NCBI GenBank assembly: GCA_014728035.1
Contig: WJMJ01000046.1
Coordinates: forward strand, 1-64,000
Source of the DNA: Promethearchaeota archaeon
GTDB taxonomy: Archaea; Asgardarchaeota; Thorarchaeia; Thorarchaeales; Thorarchaeaceae
Length of the DNA stretch: 64,000 nt
Reading direction: 5' to 3'
Shown here: positions 8,673 to 16,531 of the stretch, piece by piece
Layout: each line of letters opens with the position of its first letter
Position numbering within the stretch: position 1 is the stretch's first letter
Program-made: the position numbers and the translations under genes
Notes under the pieces: generated by a model
Database searches by the model: none
What the model was told of the DNA's origin: nothing
Seen by the model: only the letters and a program-made list of their open reading frames with translations

Positions 8673-9377
8673 ATGCGATTGGTATTGAAATTGGGAGGAT
8701 CTCTCCTATACAACAAGGATAACCAAATCATCATAACCAGAATAAAAGAGTATGCTAAGGTTATAGCACAACTGGCAATAGATGGACATGATATAGCGAT
8801 AGTTGTCGGAGGTGGAAAGCCAGCTAGAGCATTCATATCTGCGGCACGAGAGCTTGGAGCCAGTGAAGCACAATGTGATTGGTTGGGGATAAAGACCTCA
8901 AGACTCAATGCCGAATTACTCTGTGCATCATTACAACGACACGCATATCCCAAGATTGTTGAAAGTTTAGATGAACTTGAAATAGCAGCCTATAGCAATC
9001 ATATTGTTTTGATGGGAGGTCTAACGCCAGGACAGTCAACAAATGCGGTAGCTGCTCTTGCGGCTGAGATAACACATGCGGATTTGTTACTCAATGCAAC
9101 AAATGTGGATGGTGTCTATGACAAAGATCCAAATGATCCTGGAGCTATCAAACTCGATGATGTTTCAATTGAAAATCTTGAGATAATATTATCTGGGGGC
9201 GGAACTCGAGCCGGAGAATATCGTCTATTCGACCCTGTAGCAATACGTGTTGTTAAACGGTCGAAAATAGGAACAGTCATATTCAACGGACTAAATCCTT
9301 CAAACATCAGCAAAATAGTGGCAGGAGAGAAGATAGGAACGATGATTTCACACAAGACTAGTTCAATGGAGGAATAG
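8673..9377 (+). CDS. pyrH: UMP kinase (archaeal PyrH)
   Basis: 234 residues of the amino acid kinase fold. The phosphate-binding KLGGSLL is at residues 6-12, VVGGGKPAR at ~50, GGLTPGQSTNAVAALAAE at ~110, and NATNVDGVYDKDPN at ~146. This set is the archaeal UMP kinase signature. It phosphorylates UMP to UDP in pyrimidine nucleotide synthesis and links functionally to pyrB in this window. The stop is 2 bases from the following winged-helix gene, whose ribosome-binding site (GGAGG) overlaps the end of pyrH. Confidence 0.92.
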   Translation: MRLVLKLGGSLLYNKDNQIIITRIKEYAKVIAQLAIDGHDIAIVVGGGKPARAFISAARELGASEAQCDWLGIKTSRLNAELLCASLQRHAYPKIVESLDELEIAAYSNHIVLMGGLTPGQSTNAVAALAAEITHADLLLNATNVDGVYDKDPNDPGAIKLDDVSIENLEIILSGGGTRAGEYRLFDPVAIRVVKRSKIGTVIFNGLNPSNISKIVAGEKIGTMISHKTSSMEE

Positions 9378-9379
9378 AT

Positions 9380-9679
9380 ATGCGAAATTTGCTTGAAAAG
9401 ATATTCACATCACGCGCTCAGACCAGAGTTGTCCAGCACTTTCTTGATCGTCCAAAGGAATTTTTCAATCTTAGTCGGATAGCTAAAGAAACAGATCTAG
9501 CACACTCTACAATACATCGCGTCATTCAACCGTTAGTAGATATGGGGTTGATTAAGGAAATAAAAGTAGGGCAACAGATTAGGTTATTCATGCTTGAAAG
9601 TGAAGAACCAAAGTGTAAAATCCTCTCCGAGTTCTACCAAAAAATCAAACCACATCTGGAAGAGATACCAGAAGAATAG
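9380..9679 (+). CDS. Winged-helix transcriptional regulator
   Basis: 99 residues with a MarR/ArsR-like winged helix: an N-terminal helix (TRVVQHFLDRPKEFFNLSRIAKETD), a recognition helix in AHSTIHRVIQPLVDMGLI, and a beta-wing around KEIKVGQQIRLFML. The first residues resemble the N-terminal wHTH of nucleotidyltransferase-associated archaeal regulators. It is coupled to pyrH (2-base gap, shared ribosome-binding site). Target unknown; it could regulate its own operon. Confidence 0.82.
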   Translation: MRNLLEKIFTSRAQTRVVQHFLDRPKEFFNLSRIAKETDLAHSTIHRVIQPLVDMGLIKEIKVGQQIRLFMLESEEPKCKILSEFYQKIKPHLEEIPEE

Positions 9680-9751
9680 AAGACATTGTAGTAGAAACAT
9701 TAAGTAGGTAGTTACCTAACTGTGCTTGAGAATCTCTAGGAGTGGAAACAC

Positions 9752-12700
9752 TTGTCCGAGCAAAAGGATGCCTTAAGCACGATAGCAGAATTAGAAGAGA
9801 AACAGTTGAGTATATACTCGCTTATACTTACCACAGGAAGTGTAACAGCGGGAGACCTTTCATTATTATCAGGAACAACACTTGAAGAAACTGAACAAAT
9901 ACTCACTCAACTAGAACAACAGCAACTTATTGTGACACTGCCAGGTATAGTACCACGGTATCAGTCAGTACCACCATTTGATGGTCTGGCAAAAGAGGTA
10001 AAGAGTATTGGCAAAAAGATAGAAAATCTTCGAAAAGAATTGATGGGCCAAGTTAAGACAGCCGCAAAAACAGTCAGAGATGGACTTGTAACAGTCACAG
10101 ATGAAACACTTGGTGAAATCGAACAACATACTACGAAAATTGAACAGCTGAAAACAGAGGCAACAGAGGGGCTTGAAAAAGCCATAGATGAAGGCTCAAG
10201 TAAGAATGCTGAGTTTATTCAAGAATTCGAACGTGAAATACAGACTACGTATGATGAATGGAGGGCAGGAATCGTCGGACATATTGATCCTGTTACAACC
10301 GAGGTCAAAAACAAGTATGCTACAGTTGCAGGTAAGCTTGCTGCATCGGTGAAGAGTTGGGCTTCCACCGCTATTAATAACTCCGAAACACTGCAGAACG
10401 ACCTCATTGCAAAGATTGACGAATTTGAGCAAAGAGCATCTTCAACCATCGACTCCCAGACCGCTACTGCAAAAGATGCAATCGATTTGCAAACACAGAA
10501 AATCGATTCAACAATTCACGATACTAAAGAGGCCCTGCAAAATCAGCTTGTAACGTTAGGTAATGAAACTCTCTCTACAACCAAAACACTATCAAGTTCA
10601 ATAGAAGCATCGTTGGACGAAACATCAACAAAACTCCAACAAGAGATAGATCAAACTTCAATTAGATTTAGAGATAGTCTTTCAACTTTGGCAGACGGAC
10701 TCACCGGAATTGTCAATCAGTTTCGAACCGGAGAAGAAACTCGTATTACAGAACTTGAAACAACATTCAATGATTCGATTGAAACCTTTTCACAAAGGCA
10801 GAAATCAGCTCATGAAGAATTTCAGACCGCATCACAATCAGAGATAAGGAAGATCCAATCTGCTAGCGAAACCACCTTTGAATCAATAGAGAGCCAGCTT
10901 GATGGCCTGATAGCAGAATCAGGAAAAGAACTCTCTAGTGCGGTAAACACAATGCACACCTTAAGTGGTGAAGCTATGCAGTCATATTATGGCTCAGTCC
11001 AAGAAGCATCACAAGAACTGAGTCAACAGATTACCACTTCTCTTACCAGTGCGAAGGAGAGTTTCAAGAATAGTATTGATGCTACAGGTTCTTCTCTGAA
11101 AGGTCTGAATCAAAGCTCTTTAGGAACTTCAACCACATTTCTTGAGGAAACCCGTACTAGTTTAAGCACTCAATTGGATGAATTGACAGAAAAAACAAAA
11201 TCAGAGATATACGAATTAGGAGTCACCCTCACCCAAGAGCTTGAAAAACTCGGTCAAGATTTACAGGAACGTATAACTGCTACAATTAGCTCTGCCACTA
11301 CACAGGTGAGAACACTCTCAGAGGCAGCTCAAGCTGATGTAACAAATACAGTATCAAGCGAGCTAAGCAAGATTCAACTCGAAATAAGTAATCAGCTATC
11401 AGAATTCCGAGCAAAGCATGAAGAGCTATCAACAAGAATAGAGTCAACTATTACACAACAACAAACATCTCATGACACAACGGTTGACAATCTACTTCAA
11501 GATGTAAGTTCCAGTACGGAAAGCTTAGTTGAGGGATTAGAAGAGAAACGAGGTCTTAAGGTAGAAGAGATTGGAGCAGCATTAGGAGAAATCTCAACAT
11601 CTACTACTAACACTATAAGCCAACTGAAGGCAGAGAATGCAGAGATAATTACGGAGTTCAGAGAATCCTTCTCACATAGTATCGATACATTACAAAGTCA
11701 TACCAAAACCGCGGGAGAAGTCTTCTCCACAAGTTGTGCAAATGCAACTAATAGAATCCGTGAACTCGCTATGAGTGAGATATCTGGTGCTAGAACAAGT
11801 GTACAAGAAGCCACAGAATCGATGATTAACGATATCTCTACAAATGTAGAAAGTGGAAAACAGCAAGTTATTCGTTCAGCTGAAGATGCAATCACCGGAT
11901 TTAGTCAAGATTTTGACGAAGCGAAATCACTATCCAGCACACAAATTGCAGATATTGGAGATAGAGGAAAGACCTTTTTCACCCAATCATCAGAATCGAT
12001 GAGCCAAACATTGGACACATCTATCTCAGAGATCAACACTGCCTCTGAAGAGATGAAAGGAGGAATTACAACCGCACTTGGTTCTGTTAAGTCTGAAGTC
12101 GCTGGAAGAACAGGCGAATTGAAGACTCAAATCGAGGGTAAAATTGGACAATTCTCCACAGAGTTGAATAGTCTTACTGAGAGTAAAGTCACCGAAGTTG
12201 ATCAGGTACTTGACACATCAAAGACAGAATTACAACAGGCAGCTGACCAATTAAAATCCACAGTTGAAACAGTTGCAAACGACTTTCGCGGAAGGACTAT
12301 TGAAATGGCAACCAGCTCGAAGCAAGAGATGGATTCCCAGCTAGCTTATCTTAAGACGAAAATAGGTTCACGAATTGAAAACACATGGAATGACTTGGAA
12401 ACTCTAACCTCCTCATTCAAATCCACAGTAACAACAACTGCTGAAAAAGTCAGTGAGAGTGAAATGGTTGGAGTAGCAGAAGAAACACTGGCTGAAGCAT
12501 TCCCAAGTGCTGCGGACATTGAAGACCAGGCTTCAGGAATTGCTGACATACTTACTTCTGCTTGGGCTCGCATTGAAAGTACAGATTTCCCAGGAGCAAG
12601 AAAAACATGGAATATTTCCACACGAGCTGCCGTTCTGAGCCACATCAAGGATATGATAAATCGGGCCAAGTCAAAAGTCACGCTCATTCTGCCATATGTG

Positions 12701-13021
12701 GCTGAAGTCCCATCCGAGCTCCTCGTAGAGCTGAAGTCCACGATAGGTATGGAACTTGTTGTTACCGAGGGGCCAGAACTGGCTGAGAGATGTAGTCCAT
12801 TAGTAGGACGAGGTAACATCAGAGTTCGAACTAGAAAAGAACGCGACGTTTATGCATGTGTCAGGGATGGAGAAGAAGTCTTGCTTGCACCACTGACTAC
12901 AAGAGACGAAGACGTAATTGGTGTTGCCACTGAAGATGATGGCTTTGTAAAGTTCATCATGAGCATAATCGGACCTATATTCCAAGCAAGAACTAAAATG
13001 CTCAAGCCAGAAGACCTGTAA
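9752..13021 (+). CDS. Giant TrmB-like protein with an ~850-residue coiled coil
   Basis: 1089 residues in three parts. Residues ~1-78 form a TrmB-type winged helix (TAGDLSLLSGTTLEETEQILTQLEQQQLI). Residues ~80-935 are almost pure alpha-helical coiled coil, very rich in Thr, Ser, Glu and Gln, with heptad-like ISQLKAE patterns reminiscent of chemoreceptor signalling helices but with no transmembrane segment. Residues ~938-1089 resemble the TrmB C-terminal/PLD-like domain (AVLSHIKDMINRAKSKVTLILPYV). The start is TTG at 9752, preceded by GGAGTGG. TrmB regulators are usually 250-350 residues, so the coiled coil is the striking part. It may be a DNA-binding structural or tethering protein rather than a sugar-responsive repressor; function is inferred. 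Confidence 0.8.
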   Translation: MSEQKDALSTIAELEEKQLSIYSLILTTGSVTAGDLSLLSGTTLEETEQILTQLEQQQLIVTLPGIVPRYQSVPPFDGLAKEVKSIGKKIENLRKELMGQVKTAAKTVRDGLVTVTDETLGEIEQHTTKIEQLKTEATEGLEKAIDEGSSKNAEFIQEFEREIQTTYDEWRAGIVGHIDPVTTEVKNKYATVAGKLAASVKSWASTAINNSETLQNDLIAKIDEFEQRASSTIDSQTATAKDAIDLQTQKIDSTIHDTKEALQNQLVTLGNETLSTTKTLSSSIEASLDETSTKLQQEIDQTSIRFRDSLSTLADGLTGIVNQFRTGEETRITELETTFNDSIETFSQRQKSAHEEFQTASQSEIRKIQSASETTFESIESQLDGLIAESGKELSSAVNTMHTLSGEAMQSYYGSVQEASQELSQQITTSLTSAKESFKNSIDATGSSLKGLNQSSLGTSTTFLEETRTSLSTQLDELTEKTKSEIYELGVTLTQELEKLGQDLQERITATISSATTQVRTLSEAAQADVTNTVSSELSKIQLEISNQLSEFRAKHEELSTRIESTITQQQTSHDTTVDNLLQDVSSSTESLVEGLEEKRGLKVEEIGAALGEISTSTTNTISQLKAENAEIITEFRESFSHSIDTLQSHTKTAGEVFSTSCANATNRIRELAMSEISGARTSVQEATESMINDISTNVESGKQQVIRSAEDAITGFSQDFDEAKSLSSTQIADIGDRGKTFFTQSSESMSQTLDTSISEINTASEEMKGGITTALGSVKSEVAGRTGELKTQIEGKIGQFSTELNSLTESKVTEVDQVLDTSKTELQQAADQLKSTVETVANDFRGRTIEMATSSKQEMDSQLAYLKTKIGSRIENTWNDLETLTSSFKSTVTTTAEKVSESEMVGVAEETLAEAFPSAADIEDQASGIADILTSAWARIESTDFPGARKTWNISTRAAVLSHIKDMINRAKSKVTLILPYVAEVPSELLVELKSTIGMELVVTEGPELAERCSPLVGRGNIRVRTRKERDVYACVRDGEEVLLAPLTTRDEDVIGVATEDDGFVKFIMSIIGPIFQARTKMLKPEDL

Positions 13022-13319
13022 TTCAATAATGATGGGCAAAAGCCCATCACCCCAAATTTTTTCTCCAAGTGACCTTTCAACCTTTAGAACATCTGTGGTC
13101 TCTAGTATGTCTTGTTCGTATTCTTTCTCTTTCATTAGAGTCTATAACTGGGCAACATTTCAGAACCACCGGGGAGGCATAGCATATACTAATGCTATCC
13201 GAAATTTCAAGTCGTATTCAAACTAGTGATTTCTTTTGTTACGATATAGTTTATACTAAGATAATATTGATAGTTCCAAAACGGCTAAATACACAACCGT
13301 TCATTCTTGATATGCAAAT
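13022..13319. other. Intergenic region before tRNA-Leu
   Basis: After the terminator there is no credible gene. It contains a 7-bp hairpin, ATAGCAT/ATGCTAT, at 13179-13198, and AT-rich TATA-like sequences (near 13249 and 13285) that probably serve the tRNA. Confidence 0.4.
13031..13062 (+). terminator. Hairpin terminator after the giant TrmB-like gene
   Basis: GATGGGC/GCCCATC stem with an AAAA loop at 13031-13048, followed by a run of six T, 9 bases after the stop codon. Confidence 0.7.
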
Positions 13320-13469
13320 GCCGAGATAACCAAGACAGGTCAAAGGTGGTGGACTCAAGATCATCTAAAAGCCATTTGGCCAATATGAGAAATCCACTCT
13401 CGTAGGAGTTCGCGGGTTCGAACGCCTGCAGCATTTTGCTGCAGGTAGAAAATCCCACTCTCGGCACCA
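13320..13469 (+). tRNA. tRNA-Leu(CAA) with two introns
   Basis: A class II tRNA with acceptor stem GCCGAGA/TCTCGGC (13320-13326, 13459-13465), A73 and an encoded CCA. D arm ACC/GGT. Anticodon stem GTGGA/TCCAC with loop CTCAAG+A, anticodon CAA at 13356-13358. A canonical 37/38 intron of 32 nt occupies 13360-13391: exon CTCA pairs with intron TGAG, with AG^A and AA^A bulges. A second intron of 30 nt (13423-13452) sits in the T-loop after TTCGAA (59/60). The variable arm follows CTC..GAG. One T-stem pair (C50-A64) is mismatched. Confidence 0.92.
13423..13452 (+). other. T-loop intron (59/60) of tRNA-Leu
   Basis: 30 nt made of 1 nt, a 9-nt arm (GCCTGCAGC), a 5-nt loop (ATTTT), a 9-nt arm (GCTGCAGGT), AGAA and AA. 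The 9-bp stem is perfect apart from one G-U pair. GAA pairs with T54-T55-C56. This is the cleanest bulge-helix-bulge of the three T-loop introns. Confidence 0.88.
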
Positions 13470-13551
13470 CTTTCTTTTCGATTTTTCCTCGCTCAATGCT
13501 TCCGAGCAGACAAGAGAAATAGACCAGAGTGCGAGTGATACTGTGGTAATC

Positions 13552-14397
13552 ATGTCCAAAATCAAGTGTGCATTATACTTGGCAAACTTTGGAAAAGTCT
13601 TCGGATATGCAGCAAACTTGGCTAAACTAGGAGAGATAGCGGAAGATGCAGGTTGGGATGGTTTCTTTCTGTGGGACCATATACACATGACCCGAAACTC
13701 TCCCCAACCTATTGTGGATCCGTGGATCGGACTCAGTGCGGTGGTAATGAGTACAGACAGAATCAGAGTAGGAACCACAGTCACACCGATACCAAGAAGG
13801 CATCCGTGGAAATTAGCAAGAGAGACCGTATCACTTGACCAATTGTCCAAAGGGCGGTTCGTACTGGGAGTAGGGCTTGGGGATCCCTTCGAAGAGGAAT
13901 ATGGTGCCTTTGATCAAGAAACCAATCCAATAAAGAGAGGAGCTATGTTGGATGAAGGACTAGAAATCATTAAGGGACTCTGGGCCGGAGAAAGGCTCTC
14001 CTTTGAGGGGGAATACTATAACTTGGATCGAGTCCGATTTCTACCTAGACCAGTACAAAAACCACGTATACCAATATGGGCGGGAGGTACATGGCCACAC
14101 AAAAAGCCATTCACCAGGGCGGCAAACCTTGATGGAATAATTCCCCTCAGAGCGGGATTCGGAAAACCACTGACACCTGACGATTACCGAGATATTGTTG
14201 CCTTTGTAATGGAGTATCGTAAAAGTAATGATCCGTTTGATGTTGCATGTATAGGCTGGACTGGTAATACTGAAGAAAGAGTGGAAAAAGTGCAACACTA
14301 TGGAGAAGCCGGTGTGACTTGGTGGTTGGAATGGATGGATGAAGAAGGAACTTTTGAGGAAGTAAAATCAGCTATTGAAAAAGGTCCGCCAAAATAA
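13552..14397 (+). CDS. LLM-class flavin-dependent oxidoreductase (luciferase-like/F420)
   Basis: About 281 residues of the bacterial luciferase-like TIM barrel. LGEIAEDAGWDGFFLWDHI is at ~26, IRVGTTVTPIPRRHPWKLARETVSLDQLSKGRFVLGVGLG at ~65-105, and RPVQKPRIPIWAGG at ~165. The family uses F420 or FMN; in an archaeon F420 is likely but not proved here. The physiological substrate is unknown. I prefer the ATG at 13552 (MSKIK) over the GTG at 13543. It lies 82 bases after tRNA-Leu. Confidence 0.88.
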   Translation: MSKIKCALYLANFGKVFGYAANLAKLGEIAEDAGWDGFFLWDHIHMTRNSPQPIVDPWIGLSAVVMSTDRIRVGTTVTPIPRRHPWKLARETVSLDQLSKGRFVLGVGLGDPFEEEYGAFDQETNPIKRGAMLDEGLEIIKGLWAGERLSFEGEYYNLDRVRFLPRPVQKPRIPIWAGGTWPHKKPFTRAANLDGIIPLRAGFGKPLTPDDYRDIVAFVMEYRKSNDPFDVACIGWTGNTEERVEKVQHYGEAGVTWWLEWMDEEGTFEEVKSAIEKGPPK

Positions 14398-14411
14398 AGG
14401 AAGAAGAATGC

Positions 14412-14513
14412 TCAGGTTGCTTCCAACGCGAGCACTTCGCTTGTAGTTAGGTCACCGCTCTTGCTAGAGTCTTGGTGAGTAGTAGTTGATTGTGTATCAA
14501 CGCTAGGCTTCAT
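14412..14513 (-). CDS. Micro-ORF 3, 33 residues
   Basis: A small ORF starting MKPSVDTQSTTTHQ and ending SEVLALEAT, third in a run of three. It has an excellent ribosome-binding site (AGGAG at 14523-14527), formed by the last codons of micro-ORF 2. It is hydrophilic and rich in Ser/Thr/Asp, with no membrane segment or cysteine. No family recognised. It does not share the STKA...RR motif of the other two. The tight tandem layout and ribosome-binding site argue for translation. Confidence 0.5.
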   Translation of the reverse strand: MKPSVDTQSTTTHQDSSKSGDLTTSEVLALEAT

Positions 14514-14518
14514 TGATA

Positions 14519-14602
14519 TTATCTCCTGAAGTAAGCGTAGGTGATAGCCTTGGTTGAAGGGGTCTTTGTGTCCTTGGTGATCTTGGTCTTGGATACCGCC
14601 AT
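14519..14602 (-). CDS. Micro-ORF 2, 27 residues, STKA motif
   Basis: A 27-residue basic peptide starting MAVSKTKITKDT and ending STKAITYAYFRR. It has a strong ribosome-binding site (GGAGGT) provided by the end of micro-ORF 1. Its C-terminal half matches micro-ORF 1 (TK..TK..STKA...AY..RR), so the two look paralogous. Its own terminal Arg-Arg codons (AGG AGA) form the ribosome-binding site for micro-ORF 3. No known family; function unknown. Confidence 0.55.
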   Translation of the reverse strand: MAVSKTKITKDTKTPSTKAITYAYFRR

Positions 14603-14608
14603 GATAAT

Positions 14609-14713
14609 CTACCTCCGGTAGGTGTAAGCAAATTCGAGTGCCTTGGTACTCTGTGTCTTACGGGTGTTGTTCTTTGTTTCTGAGTCGGGTCGGGAGTTAA
14701 TCGCTAACGCCAT
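14609..14713 (-). CDS. Micro-ORF 1, 34 residues, STKA motif
   Basis: A 34-residue basic peptide starting MALAINSRPDSETK and ending STKALEFAYTYRR. It is the first of three tandem micro-ORFs. A TATA box at 14745-14751 (minus strand) predicts a start of transcription near 14722, so the leader is only about 9 bases. A 19-bp palindrome lies upstream. Its terminal CGG AGG TAG codons make the ribosome-binding site of micro-ORF 2. No family recognised; the repeated motif in the neighbour supports a real gene. Confidence 0.55.
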   Translation of the reverse strand: MALAINSRPDSETKNNTRKTQSTKALEFAYTYRR

Positions 14714-14744
14714 GATTGTTCACAAGATAACTACTCAGAATCAG

Positions 14745-14751
14745 TATATAA
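14745..14751 (-). promoter_or_regulatory. TATA box of the micro-ORF operon
   Basis: TTATATA on the minus strand, 31 bases or more upstream of the ATG at 14713, the expected spacing for an archaeal promoter with a very short leader. Confidence 0.55.
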
Positions 14752-14781
14752 TGCAAAGCCACAATTATAGGACACACGATG

Positions 14782-14800
14782 TAGTCACAAATTGTGACTA
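14782..14800. promoter_or_regulatory. 19-bp perfect palindrome upstream of the micro-ORF operon
   Basis: TAGTCACAAATTGTGACTA is a perfect 9-bp inverted repeat around a single centre base. It lies about 30 bp upstream of the TATA box and 13 bp past the end of polX. It is not followed by a T-run in the polX direction, so it looks like an activator or operator site rather than a terminator. Confidence 0.55.
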
Positions 14801-14813
14801 TGTAAAAAGAGAA

Positions 14814-16529
14814 CTACTTCTTAAGCCATTTCTGAAGGTCTTTCAGAGCCATAGTATTGAGAACATCTGATTTTGTAATCCAACCCCTTCGAGCTTGAAA
14901 GATTCCAAATTTCATGTAATCTAATTCTGACACTTTATGTGCATCTGTATTGATAGCAATCTTTAGGTCCATATTTATTGCCGCTCGAAGGTTTCCCGGA
15001 TTCAAATCGAGACGATATGGATTAGCATTCAGCTCCATAGCTACTTGATTCTTTTTAGCTACCTCAAAAACAGGTTCTAAATCAATTTCGAACTCAGCCC
15101 GTTTTCCAATAAGGCGTCCAGTAGGATGACCGAGAAGGTGAACATGCTTATTTTCAAGAGCAGTACAAACTCGTTCGGTCATGACCTTCTTGCTATCCTT
15201 CATTCGACTATGAACAGACACCGTCACCACATCGAGTTGTGCTAATACATCGTCTGTGATATCCAAAGTCCCATCTGCAAGAATATCAACTTCAGCGCCC
15301 TTGAGAATCATCATATCCCATTTTCCAGATGTATTTAATGTGTCAATTTCTTCGATACGTTCCAATAGTCTTTCTTCATCCATGCCATTTGCAATTGTAA
15401 GACTTTGAGTATGGTCTGAAACACAGAAGTACTCGTGTTCACGCTCTGCAGCAGCATCAAGCATCTCCTCAATTGTGTTCGAACCATCAGATTGGTCAGT
15501 ATGACTATGAAGGTCACCACGAATATCATCAAGCTTGACTAAATGGGGAAGTGTTCCATTCTTTACAGCATCTATTTCTCCATGATTCTCCCGTAATTCA
15601 GGAGTAATCCATGCTAGACCGAGAGATTCGTAGATGTCTTCCTCACGTTCACCCGCAACTAACTCTTCATCACGGTAGAGTCCATATTCATTCAGTTTCA
15701 GACCCATCGAACGTGCAATACCACGAAGTCTAACATTGTGGTCAACACTCCCGGTAAAGTATTGAAGACCTGCTCCAAAGCTCTCAGTAGGTATGACACG
15801 CAAGTCCATCTGAAGTGAGCTCTTCAGTCGCACAGCAGTCTTGGTTGGCCCTTTAACTAATACATCTTGAACATTATCAAGGGTACTGAATGCCTCCATT
15901 ACTAATTCAGGATCATCGGCATCAACAAGAAAATCAAGATCTCCAACAGTTTCTCTCCTTCTTCGGTAAGACCCTGCAATCACTACCTGATTTACTCCAT
16001 CAACATTCTGAATTTTTTGTCGGATTGTTTCGACTACGCTCATTGCATCTGCAAGAAGAGTTCTATCTAAGCCAGAGCGCACAAGATCAATGCCTTCAAT
16101 AATTTGAGTTTCAGTTTTTTTCCCCATTCCCTTTAGAAGGGCTATTTTCCCATCTCTTGCAGCTTTTTCAAGACTATCCAAATCGGTTACACCTAACTCG
16201 TGATAAAGGAGTGCGATTGTCTTTGGGCCAACACCAGGAATGGAATCTAGAACCATCACCTTAACAGGTATACGAGCTCTAAGACGTTCTAAAAGAGGAA
16301 TTGAGCCCGTTTCCAAATATCTGCGAATCTTCTTGCTTATTCCTTTCCCAATGCCCGGAATGCTTTCTAGTTCCTCACGATTTGCAACTGCCTCTATATC
16401 TTCACCCAATGAAGTAATGGACCTAACTGCTCGTTTGTATGCACGTGCAGCGTACTTTTCCTTACCTTCGATTTCAACAAGTAGAGCTAGTTCTTTGAGA
16501 GCTCTTGCAATCTCAGCATTTTTTGCCAA
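14814..16529 (-). CDS. polX: DNA polymerase X family protein with PHP domain
   Basis: About 571 residues. Three helix-hairpin-helix elements come first (ESIPGIGKGISKKI, DSIPGVGPKTIALL, KGMGKKTETQII). The nucleotidyltransferase core GSYRRRRETVGDLDFLVDADD carries the metal-binding Asp pair. The C-terminal PHP phosphoesterase is complete: DLHSHTDQSDG, VSDHTQS, GAEVDIL, VSVHSR, LLGHPTGRL, INTDAHK. PolX/PHP proteins do gap filling and 3'-end processing in base-excision repair. The TTG at 16529 follows GGGAGGAG, which lies over the Glu-Glu-stop codons of the upstream gene; a GTG at 16544 would overlap that gene. It is co-transcribed with the URO-D gene. Confidence 0.93.
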   Translation of the reverse strand: MAKNAEIARALKELALLVEIEGKEKYAARAYKRAVRSITSLGEDIEAVANREELESIPGIGKGISKKIRRYLETGSIPLLERLRARIPVKVMVLDSIPGVGPKTIALLYHELGVTDLDSLEKAARDGKIALLKGMGKKTETQIIEGIDLVRSGLDRTLLADAMSVVETIRQKIQNVDGVNQVVIAGSYRRRRETVGDLDFLVDADDPELVMEAFSTLDNVQDVLVKGPTKTAVRLKSSLQMDLRVIPTESFGAGLQYFTGSVDHNVRLRGIARSMGLKLNEYGLYRDEELVAGEREEDIYESLGLAWITPELRENHGEIDAVKNGTLPHLVKLDDIRGDLHSHTDQSDGSNTIEEMLDAAAEREHEYFCVSDHTQSLTIANGMDEERLLERIEEIDTLNTSGKWDMMILKGAEVDILADGTLDITDDVLAQLDVVTVSVHSRMKDSKKVMTERVCTALENKHVHLLGHPTGRLIGKRAEFEIDLEPVFEVAKKNQVAMELNANPYRLDLNPGNLRAAINMDLKIAINTDAHKVSELDYMKFGIFQARRGWITKSDVLNTMALKDLQKWLKK

Positions 16530-16531
16530 TA

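Noticed and set aside
12800..13135. Minus-strand ORF beginning MKEKEYEQDILETTDV over the end of the TrmB-like gene
   Set aside because: Only the first codons are outside the TrmB-like gene; the rest is a shadow and the terminator hairpin lies in it.
13365..13850. Minus-strand ORF of 161 codons over tRNA-Leu and the LLM gene start
   Set aside because: It overlaps a clear tRNA and a recognisable oxidoreductase and has no family features.
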